Source: Nocardia vaccinii NBRC 15922
GTDB taxonomy: Bacteria > Actinomycetota > Actinomycetes > Mycobacteriales > Mycobacteriaceae
Length of the DNA stretch: 59,263 nucleotides
Reading direction: 5' to 3'
Assembly: GCF_001613305.1 (NCBI RefSeq)
Contig: NZ_BDCC01000078.1
Span: forward strand, 1 to 59,263
In this document: piece by piece, positions 8,622 through 15,080 of the stretch
Position numbering within the stretch: the first letter of the stretch is position 1
Layout: each line of letters opens with the position of its first letter
Translations under genes and position numbers: made by a program
The notes under the pieces: model-generated
What the model saw: the letters and a program-made list of their open reading frames with translations, nothing else
What the model was told of the DNA's origin: nothing
Database searches by the model: none

Positions 8622-9893
8622 TCAATAGGCACCGCCGGACGCGGTGGTCCTGGAACGCGGGGCGCTCGTCGAGCCGATGGCGGTCGTATCGCGCCGGAGT
8701 TCACTCTTCGCGATCGCCTGGAGGTGCACTTCGTCCGGGCCATCGAACAGTCGCATCGCGCGATGCCAGGCGTACATAGCGGCGAGCGGAGTCGTATCGG
8801 TGACTCCGGCGCCGCCGTGTACCTGGATGGCGCGATCGATGACGCGCAGAGCGGTGCGCGGAACCGCGACCTTCGCCATGGCGACCAGATCCTTGGCCGC
8901 TTTGTTGCCGCTGACGTCGATGACGTGGGCCGTATGGTGGCACAGCAGCCTCGCCTGGTCGATCTCGATGCGCGATTCGGCGATCTGCTCGCGCACGACG
9001 CCCTGCTCCGACAGCGGTTTACCGAAGGCGACACGCTCTTTCGCGCGTGCCACGAGTAACGAGAGCGCACGTTCCGCCGCGCCGAGAGCGCGCATGCAAT
9101 GGTGGATGCGGCCCGGCCCGAGTCGCGCCTGCGCGGCGGCGAACCCGCCGCCCTCCTCGCCGATGACGTTCTCGACCGGAACGCGCACATCGGTGAACAA
9201 GACTTCCGCGTGGCCGTGTTGATCGTGGTGACCCATCACGGGGTAGTCGCGAATCACCTGCACGCCCTTGGTGTCTCGCGGTATCAGCACCATCGTCTGC
9301 TGCCGGTGGACCGGTGCGGTGGGGTCGGTCTTGCCCATCAGGATGAAGAACGCGCAGCGCGGGTCCATCGCGCCACTGGTCCACCATTTGCGTCCGTTGA
9401 TCACGTACTCGTCGCCGCCGCGTTCGATCCGGGTCGCGATATTCGTCGCGTCGCTGCTGGCGACATCGGGTTCGGTCATGGCGAACGCGGATCGGATATC
9501 GCCCGCGAGCAGCGGCTCGAGCCAGTCTCGCTTTTGCTGCTCGCTACCGAGCAGATGCAGCAGTTCCATATTGCCGGTGTCGGGGGCCTGTCCGTTGATC
9601 GCCTCCGGCGCGATTTCCAGGCTCCACCCGGACAGTTCCGCGATCGGTGCGTACTCGAGCTGAGTCAGGCCGGAAGCCGCGGGCAGGAACAGGTTCCACA
9701 GGCCCGCGGTCTTCGCATGCTGCTTCAACTCTTCGACGATCGGCGGCACGACGTGGTCGTCCGGTCCGGCCTCGCGACGCCACGTCAGGTATTCGGCTTC
9801 GGCCGGCAGCACACGCTCACGCATGAATCGTGCCATCCGCTCATGCAGCTCCGCCGCCCGCTGCGAGGGCGCGGGGAGTTCGTACCCGGTCAT
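8622..9893 (-). CDS. acyl-CoA dehydrogenase, ACAD10/11 type
   Basis: A 423-residue FAD-dependent acyl-CoA dehydrogenase. The N-terminal helical domain is followed by the family signature FAMTEPDVASSDATNI near residue 150, and the C-terminal flavin/adenine segment 'QVHGGAGVTDTTPLAAMYA' leads into 'LFDGPDEVHL', a pattern typical of the ACAD10/11 subgroup. In characterised relatives (ACAD10/11; the levulinate-pathway LvaC) the enzyme works with an APH-type kinase on 4-hydroxyacyl-CoAs; such a kinase lies 1 kb upstream. The start at 9893 has a strong AGGAGGT; an in-frame ATG at 9920 lacks one. A perfect 18-bp palindrome sits 18 bases before the start. Substrate chain length cannot be read. Confidence 0.88.
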   Translation of the reverse strand: MTGYELPAPSQRAAELHERMARFMRERVLPAEAEYLTWRREAGPDDHVVPPIVEELKQHAKTAGLWNLFLPAASGLTQLEYAPIAELSGWSLEIAPEAINGQAPDTGNMELLHLLGSEQQKRDWLEPLLAGDIRSAFAMTEPDVASSDATNIATRIERGGDEYVINGRKWWTSGAMDPRCAFFILMGKTDPTAPVHRQQTMVLIPRDTKGVQVIRDYPVMGHHDQHGHAEVLFTDVRVPVENVIGEEGGGFAAAQARLGPGRIHHCMRALGAAERALSLLVARAKERVAFGKPLSEQGVVREQIAESRIEIDQARLLCHHTAHVIDVSGNKAAKDLVAMAKVAVPRTALRVIDRAIQVHGGAGVTDTTPLAAMYAWHRAMRLFDGPDEVHLQAIAKSELRRDTTAIGSTSAPRSRTTASGGAY

Positions 9894-9911
9894 GAACACC
9901 TCCTGAACAAG

Positions 9912-9929
9912 ACCGATCAATTGATCGGT
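9912..9929. promoter_or_regulatory. perfect 18-bp palindromic operator
   Basis: The sequence ACCGATCAATTGATCGGT is its own reverse complement. It lies 18 bases upstream of the acyl-CoA dehydrogenase start and 30 bases after the stop of the XRE-TetR gene, both on the minus strand. Length and symmetry are typical of TetR-family operators. The neighbouring XRE-TetR protein is the obvious candidate ligand, which is inferred. Confidence 0.7.
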
Positions 9930-9959
9930 ACTGAACTATAGGGCGGCCCGGCCGAGGCG

Positions 9960-10805
9960 TCAACGAGGAACGCGGACGATATCGCGGGCGAACTCGATGT
10001 ACTGCCGGGCGACCGCGTCCGGAGTGAGCTCGCCGGCGGGCGACCACCACTGCGGCAGTGCGGTGCACAGGGTCACCACCGCGCGGGCGGCTTCGCGCGG
10101 CAGCGGGGTGCGCATCGCGCCCCGGCGGCACCCTTCGACGACCTCGTCCTCGACCATCTGCTGCACGTCGCGCCGTGCCGCCGCGATTCGAGTTCGATGC
10201 GGCTCGTCCAGACTGCGCATCTCGCTGGCTCCGATGAAGCCGAGTTCGCGTCGATGAGTGTGGAAGAGGGCGAGGCATTCGACGAGTCGCTCGAGCCGCT
10301 CGACCGGACCGTCGCCCTCGGCGCGCGCCGCGCGGCAGCGTTCGCGCAGATCGTCCATCGTCAGGTCCAGCAGCGCGACGAGCAGATGCTGTTTGGTCGG
10401 CCAGTGGTGATACACCCCGGCGACCGAAAGCTCTGCCCGGTTGGCGATTTCGCGGATCGTCGCGCCGTGATAGCCGAGTTCGACGAAGGCGTTCAGCGCG
10501 CCGGTGATGGGGGCGGGAAGCTGTAGCGGCGGAAAATCCCGCCAGCGGAGGTCGTTCTCGTCCGGCGGCGCGCCGCGCAGTTCGGCGGGGTCGGCGCCGA
10601 ACAGCCGCGCCGCGCCGGTGAGCCGGTCCTCGGAGATTCGCGCGAGTCCGTTCTCGATCGCGCTCCAGGTGCCGACGCTCACCCCGATCTCCGGAGCGAC
10701 GTCCCGGATGGTGAGCCCCTTCGCCTGCCGGGCCGCGCGCAGCCGCCGCCCGAGCAGTTCGCGCTCCTCGTCGGCATTTCGTTCCGGCAGCTCTCGTGTG
10801 GTCAA
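9960..10805 (-). CDS. XRE-TetR hybrid transcriptional regulator
   Basis: A 281-residue regulator with two different DNA-binding domains. An N-terminal XRE/Cro HTH lies at about residues 14-66 ('GLTIRDVAPEIGVSVGTWSA'). A complete TetR N-terminal HTH follows at about 90-140 ('ATIREIANRAELSVAGVYHH' then 'WPTKQHLLVAL'), then a TetR ligand/dimer domain. TetR proteins normally carry only one HTH. The best start is TTG at 10805, seven bases after AAGGAG; an upstream ATG at 10850 would put the start inside the divergent promoter. It is divergent from the kinase gene and directly upstream of the acyl-CoA dehydrogenase, so it probably controls both; the ligand is probably an acyl-CoA (inference). Confidence 0.85.
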   Translation of the reverse strand: MTTRELPERNADEERELLGRRLRAARQAKGLTIRDVAPEIGVSVGTWSAIENGLARISEDRLTGAARLFGADPAELRGAPPDENDLRWRDFPPLQLPAPITGALNAFVELGYHGATIREIANRAELSVAGVYHHWPTKQHLLVALLDLTMDDLRERCRAARAEGDGPVERLERLVECLALFHTHRRELGFIGASEMRSLDEPHRTRIAAARRDVQQMVEDEVVEGCRRGAMRTPLPREAARAVVTLCTALPQWWSPAGELTPDAVARQYIEFARDIVRVPR

Positions 10806-10843
10806 TCCAAGCTCCTTTCGCGGCGGGACGAGCCTAGTCGCCG

Positions 10844-10872
10844 TTGACATCGCCGGAGCTGTCAGCTAGCTT
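10844..10872 (+). promoter_or_regulatory. sigma-70-type promoter for the kinase gene
   Basis: TTGACA at 10844-10849, a 17-base spacer, then TAGCTT at 10867-10872. The spacing is ideal and the -35 is consensus. It would give a 5' leader of about 45 bases before the kinase start at 10924. The -35 lies between the two divergent genes, so the regulator could act here. Confidence 0.6.
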
Positions 10873-10923
10873 TCAGTTCTGTTCAATTCTACCGGACGAT
10901 CGCTCGGTTTCAGGACGATGTTC

Positions 10924-11967
10924 ATGTCGGCTCCGGCTATTCCCGGAATCTCTGTACCTCAGCTCGAAGACTTCATTCGCGCCGAGATTCCCGATCTGCT
11001 CAACGGCCCGTTGCGGGTAGAACTGCTCTCCGGCGGTCGGTCGAATCTGACCTATCTGCTGGCGGACGGCACGGCCGAGTGGGTGCTGCGCCGCCCACCG
11101 CTGGGGCATGTGCTCGCCACGGCGCACGACATGGATCGCGAATACCGGATGTTGCGCGCGCTGCACCCCACCGCCGTCCCCGTTCCGGAACCGTTGATCA
11201 TCGCGGGCCCGGAAATCATCGGCGCGCCTTTCTACATCATGGAGTTCGCGCGCGGGGTGGTGCTGCGCGATCGTGAGCAGCTCGACCGGATCAGTGCCAA
11301 ATCGGATGATCTCGCCACGGAGCTCGTCGACACGCTCGGCCGGCTGCACGGGCTCGATCCGGATGCGGTGGGCCTGGGCGATCTGGGGCGTCCGGAGGGG
11401 TATCTCGAACGGCAGTTGCGTCGTTGGGACGCCCAGGTCGCGGCCTCGCACAGCCGGGAATTGCCGGATCTGGTGGATCTGGGGGAGCGCCTCGCCTGCG
11501 CGCTGCCGTTCGGCCGGTCGTCAGCGCTCGTGCACGGCGATTATCGTCTCGACAATGTGGTGGTGGATCCCGGCGACGCCCGCGTCGTGGGCGTGCTCGA
11601 TTGGGAAATGGCCACCCTCGGTGACCCGCTGACCGATCTGGCCTCGATGGTGGTGTGGTGGGACGGTTTTCGCGGATTGGACAGCCCCGTCGCCGCGGTG
11701 CCCGGTGACGTGCCCGGATTCCCCGCCGCCGACACGCTGGTCGAGCGGTACGCCGCCCGAACCGGTTGCGATCTGTCCGAATTCGGGTGGTATCTGGGGT
11801 TCGCCTACTACAAGATCGCCGCGATCTTCGAAGGTATTCACTACCGCACCCAGCACGGCCTGACCGTCGGGGAGGGCTTCGAACGTCTCGGCGCGCTGGT
11901 CCCCGCGTTGATCGAACGCGGTCAGGCGGCGTTCGCCGAATACGCCGGACCCAGGCGTTCCGGGTGA
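10924..11967 (+). CDS. APH-fold acyl-CoA-linked kinase (ACAD10/11 N-domain / LvaA-like)
   Basis: A 347-residue aminoglycoside-phosphotransferase-fold kinase. The catalytic loop is SALVHGDYRLDNVVVD (catalytic Asp in HGDYRLDN), and the metal-binding segment is 'VGVLDWEMATLGDPLTDLAS'. The N-lobe 'LSGGRSNLTYLL' and 'GTAEWVLRRPP' match kinases that occur beside, or fused to, ACAD10/11 dehydrogenases rather than antibiotic-resistance enzymes. Relatives phosphorylate the 4-hydroxyl of 4-hydroxyacyl-CoAs so that the partner dehydrogenase can rearrange them. The start at 10924 has AGGAC at a usable distance; ATG at 10918 is too close to it. The damaged enoyl-CoA hydratase and SDR genes follow on the same strand. 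Confidence 0.85.
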   Translation: MSAPAIPGISVPQLEDFIRAEIPDLLNGPLRVELLSGGRSNLTYLLADGTAEWVLRRPPLGHVLATAHDMDREYRMLRALHPTAVPVPEPLIIAGPEIIGAPFYIMEFARGVVLRDREQLDRISAKSDDLATELVDTLGRLHGLDPDAVGLGDLGRPEGYLERQLRRWDAQVAASHSRELPDLVDLGERLACALPFGRSSALVHGDYRLDNVVVDPGDARVVGVLDWEMATLGDPLTDLASMVVWWDGFRGLDSPVAAVPGDVPGFPAADTLVERYAARTGCDLSEFGWYLGFAYYKIAAIFEGIHYRTQHGLTVGEGFERLGALVPALIERGQAAFAEYAGPRRSG

Positions 11968-12011
11968 ACCGCTCCGGCATCGTGACGGTTCGCCGAGAGG
12001 TATCGAACGCT

Positions 12012-12808
12012 GTGAACGAGACAACCGCACCTGGGGACGCACCGACGGCGCCGGTGTTGCTCGATGTCATCGGGCCGGTGGCGCATCTGGTGTTGAACCG
12101 GCCCCGCCGATCCAACGCGATCGACCAGCCGATGGCTCGGGCCCTCGCCCGCGCGGTGGCCGAGATCGAGCAGTCGCCGCACGTGAAGGCGGTGCTGCTG
12201 CGGGCGGAAGGTGACAACTTCTGTGCCGGAGGCGATCTGGACGCAATGGCCGCCGCGTCCGACGCCGGTGCGTTCATCGCCGAGCTCGCCGACGAAATGC
12301 ACCGGGCGTTGACGGATCTGGCGAATCTGGCGATCCCGGTCGTCGGCGCGGTGCAGGGCGCCGCGGCGGGGGCGGGGCTCGGCCTGGTGCTGGCCGCCGA
12401 CCTGGTCCTGTGCGCCGAATCGGCGCGTTTTCGCGCCGCCTATCCGGGGGTCGGGCTGAGCCCGGACTGCGGTGTGAGCTACTGGTTGCCCCGGACCTGG
12501 GAACGGGCCGTGCCATGCAGATGTTGTTGTGCAACAGGGTGATCGACGCGAACGCGGCCTGGGAATGGGGTCTGGCGGGCAGCATCGTCCCCAGCACCGA
12601 GCTGGATTCCGAGGCGCTGGCGGTGACCGCTGCGCTGGCGGGTGCGTCGGCCACCGCGCTCGGCCAGACGCGGCGGCTGGTCCGTGCCGCCGCTGCCCGT
12701 TCTCTGAGCGAACATCTCGGCGACGAGGCGGTCACGATCTCGCGGCTCGCCGGCGGCGCGGATGCGCGCGGCCGAATCGAATCCTTCACCGCCGGACGGC
12801 GAGCATAG
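12012..12808 (+). pseudogene. enoyl-CoA hydratase/isomerase with frameshift
   Basis: A crotonase-fold gene in two frames. From GTG 12012 the frame reads MNETTAPGDAPTAPVLLDVI and carries the oxyanion-hole motifs 'AEGDNFCAGGDLDAM' and 'VVGAVQGAAAGAGLGLVLAA' up to 'SPDCGVSYWLP'. At about 12490-12505 homology jumps to another frame, 'DLGTGRAMQMLLCNRVIDAN', which continues to the normal C-terminus at 12808. One small indel explains this. It is either a recent inactivating mutation or a base-calling error; the decay of neighbouring genes favours the former. The upstream GAGAGG is a plausible ribosome site. Confidence 0.75.
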
Positions 12809-12828
12809 CCAAATTGAGAGGGAATGCT

Positions 12829-13361
12829 TTGAACGACAACAGTTTCCATGGTCGGACGATGGTCATGTCCGGTGGCAGCCGGGGCATCGGGTACGCGATC
12901 GCCGCGGAGTTCGCGGCGCGCGGCGGCAATGTCGTACTGCTGGCCAAGACCGATACGCCCGACCCGCGGCTGCCCGGCACGCTGCGTTCCGCGGTGGCCG
13001 ACATCGAATCGGCGGGCGGCAGTGCCGTCGGCGTGGTCGGCGATGTTCGCAAGGACGACGATGTCGACCGGGTCGTGCGGACGGCGGTCGAGCGATTCGG
13101 CGGCATCGACGTCTGTGTCAACAATGCCAGCGTGCTTACTCTGTCCGGCACCGAGGACCTGACGGGGCCGAGGCGGCCGCGCACGCCCGCGACCCGAAGA
13201 TCATGGCGGATGCGGCGATGTGGATCTTCGGCGATGCGGCCCGATACGCGAACCGTTGTGTGCTCGACGTGGACGTGCTCGCCGAAGCGGGAATCACCGA
13301 CCTGAGCCCGTACGGGGGACAGGTGCCGCTGGAGTACGACATTTTCGTGGATCCGCGCTGA
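12829..13361 (+). pseudogene. short-chain dehydrogenase with internal deletion
   Basis: The frame starts at TTG 12829 (MNDNSFHGRTMVMSGGSRGI) with the Rossmann motif SGGSRGIGYAIA and the SDR motif 'DVCVNNASVLTLSGTEDL'. Directly after this, at about 13156-13166, the sequence jumps to the C-terminal part in another frame ('AHARDPKIMADAAMWIFGDA', 'VLAEAGITDLSPYGGQVPLE'). The roughly 110 residues that should hold the Ser-Tyr-Lys catalytic centre are missing. The HSDL2/citronellol-dehydrogenase type is suggested by the 'DPKIMADAA' C-terminus. The gene cannot encode an active enzyme. Confidence 0.8.
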
Positions 13362-13396
13362 CGGCTACGTGATTCGCGGCCCGGTGGAGCTCACTC

Positions 13397-13423
13397 CTTG
13401 CACTCTCCTCAGTAGAGTGCTAA
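13397..13423 (+). promoter_or_regulatory. CIRCE element (HrcA operator)
   Basis: The sequence CTTGCACTC, nine bases, then GAGTGCTAA matches the CIRCE consensus TTAGCACTC-N9-GAGTGCTAA: the right arm is perfect, the left arm is 7 of 9, and the spacer is exactly nine. It lies 74 bases before the hsp20 start. HrcA-type heat-shock repression of this gene is therefore expected. CIRCE is classically found before groESL and dnaK operons. Confidence 0.85.
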
Positions 13424-13497
13424 AAAAATCTTAGCCAGTCCACTGAGATTTTCTGAGCGCCCTCGATGGAGATTGGAGTGAGTTGGAGGTGGCTACC

Positions 13498-13917
13498 ATG
13501 TTGATGCGCACCGATCCGTTCCGTGACCTGGATCGTTTGACACAGCAGATGTTCGGCACGCCGGCCCGCCCGGCGGCGATGCCGATGGATGCCTGGCGCG
13601 AGGGGGAGGAGTTCTTCGTCGAACTCGATCTGCCCGGCATCGACCCGGATTCGCTGGATCTGGATATCGAACGAAATGTGGTCACCGTGCGGGCCTCGCG
13701 CCCGGAACTGGATCAGGGGCGTTCGATGATCGCCGCCGAACGCACGCGTGGGGTGTTCAGTCGGCAACTGTTCCTGGGCGAGAATCTCGACACCGACGCC
13801 ATCCGCGCCGATTACCGCGACGGTGTGCTGCGCCTGGTGATCCCGGTCGCGGAGAAGGCCAAGCCGCGCAAGATCGAGGTCGCCCGGCACGACCAGCGTC
13901 AGGCCATCGACGTCTGA
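13498..13917 (+). CDS. Hsp20/alpha-crystallin small heat-shock protein
   Basis: A 139-residue cytoplasmic ATP-independent holdase chaperone. The N-terminus MLMRTDPFRDLDRLTQQMFG is typical of actinobacterial Hsp18-type proteins. The alpha-crystallin domain occupies residues about 35-125 ('FFVELDLPGIDPDSLDLDIE', 'TRGVFSRQLFLGENLDTDAI', 'DYRDGVLRLVIPV'). The start at 13498 has GGAGG eight bases upstream; a longer frame from 13483 lacks this spacing. A CIRCE element upstream and a strong hairpin downstream bracket it as a single-gene unit. It differs from mycobacterial HspX in having CIRCE rather than a DosR-like box. Confidence 0.93.
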   Translation: MLMRTDPFRDLDRLTQQMFGTPARPAAMPMDAWREGEEFFVELDLPGIDPDSLDLDIERNVVTVRASRPELDQGRSMIAAERTRGVFSRQLFLGENLDTDAIRADYRDGVLRLVIPVAEKAKPRKIEVARHDQRQAIDV

Positions 13918-13952
13918 CGTCGAGATTTCCGGGGAATCCGTGATGGTGCGCG

Positions 13953-13975
13953 CGGGCCGGGGGCATCCCGGCCCG
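13953..13975 (+). terminator. GC-rich hairpin downstream of hsp20
   Basis: CGGGCCGGG, a five-base loop (GGCAT), then CCCGGCCCG: a perfect nine-bp stem 35 bases after the hsp20 stop and before the convergent TetR gene. There is no T-tract, as is usual for actinobacterial terminators, so it could serve both strands. Confidence 0.65.
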
Positions 13976-14014
13976 TGTCGACTACCGGCACTTTCACAAT
14001 CGGCGCCGAGGTGA

Positions 14015-14665
14015 TTACGTTATCGCCTCGGAGGCCGGACGCCGATCCTCGGCGGAGATCGGACGTTCGGCCAGCTGAACCCCCGCCAGGCCCGTCCAGC
14101 ACAAACTCGCGGTCGTGGCGACGGCATCGCGTTTTGCCAGGGGTTTACCGGTGGCCACCCAGTCCCGCGCACAGGATTGGGCGATGGCGACCAGCTCCGT
14201 GGTGATCAGCCAGCCCTGTTCGGCCTGCGGCATCCGGTACGGCTCCAGCGCCCGCGCGAGGGTGTCGATGCACATGGCCGCGGCCTGCTGCGCCATGCGC
14301 TGGGCCGACGGCTCGTCGGCCACCGAGGCGCCGGCCAGCAGGGCGGCGCTGCGCGGGTGGATGTCGGCGAAGTCGAATACCGCGGTCACCGTGGCTTCCA
14401 CGACCGAGCGCATCCCTTCGGCGCGGTCGAGAGCGGCGGTCAACGTCTCGCCCAGCACCTGGACCGCCTCGTGCAGGACCGCCAGATACAGCTCGAGCTT
14501 GCTCGAAAACGACTTGTACAGAACGGGTTTGCTGATCCCGGACCGGCACGCGATCTCGTCCATGCTCGCCGCCCGGTAGCCGCAAGCCGCGAACAATCCC
14601 GCCGCCGCGGCCACGATCGCCCGCCGCCGCTCCTGTCTGGCCTTCGCCATTCTGCTGTCCGCCAT
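14015..14665 (-). CDS. TetR-family transcriptional regulator
   Basis: A 216-residue TetR protein. The N-terminal HTH spans about residues 10-57: 'RRAIVAAAAGLFAACGYRAA', 'SMDEIACRSGISKPVLYKSF'. The C-terminal domain contains 'QGWLITTELVAIAQSCARDW', a form common in mycobacterial and nocardial TetRs of unknown ligand. The start at 14665 has AGGAGG five bases upstream; ATG 14650 is internal. The gene is convergent with hsp20 and lies about 80 bases beyond the end of the molybdenum-oxidoreductase operon on the same strand, so its target is not obvious. No palindrome was found before it. Confidence 0.88.
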   Translation of the reverse strand: MADSRMAKARQERRRAIVAAAAGLFAACGYRAASMDEIACRSGISKPVLYKSFSSKLELYLAVLHEAVQVLGETLTAALDRAEGMRSVVEATVTAVFDFADIHPRSAALLAGASVADEPSAQRMAQQAAAMCIDTLARALEPYRMPQAEQGWLITTELVAIAQSCARDWVATGKPLAKRDAVATTASLCWTGLAGVQLAERPISAEDRRPASEAIT

Positions 14666-14748
14666 GCCTGCCTCCTGGCTCCGACCGTACCGGGCTCGGC
14701 TCCCGGGCTCGCACCCATGCCCACATTGGAGCCGGCGAAGGCATCCGA

Positions 14749-15066
14749 TCAGTCCGTCCACGCACGGGTGAGCCTGGCGGACACCGCCTCCGGCGGCGCG
14801 GGCCAATGCGCGACGAGTTCGTCGGCCTGCTGCCGTAGTGCCTCCAGAATGCTGCCGTCCGGCCGGCCGCGGGCGAGTTCGGTCGCCAGATGCACCAGTT
14901 CGCGCTCCACCGGTGCGGGCAGCGCGCCGAGCAGGTCGCTGAGGTGCTGGGCGTGGGCCTTCTCGTCTGGCGGCGCGCCGGGGCCGCGGCCTTGAAGAAC
15001 GGCCGCGCGGGCGCGGCTCACCAGATGCTGGGTCGGATTCGCGGCTTGTTCGACCGGACCTGTCAC
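14749..15066 (-). CDS. small hypothetical protein downstream of the Mo-oxidoreductase
   Basis: A 105-residue, mostly helical, charged protein without a recognised domain, cysteines or membrane segment. The start is GTG 15066 with GGAGG upstream. It begins 15 bases after the stop of the cytochrome b/molybdopterin gene on the same strand, so the two are probably co-transcribed. It might be an accessory or chaperone for that enzyme, but nothing in the sequence shows this. Confidence 0.6.
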   Translation of the reverse strand: MTGPVEQAANPTQHLVSRARAAVLQGRGPGAPPDEKAHAQHLSDLLGALPAPVERELVHLATELARGRPDGSILEALRQQADELVAHWPAPPEAVSARLTRAWTD

Positions 15067-15080
15067 GGTGACGCCTCCGA

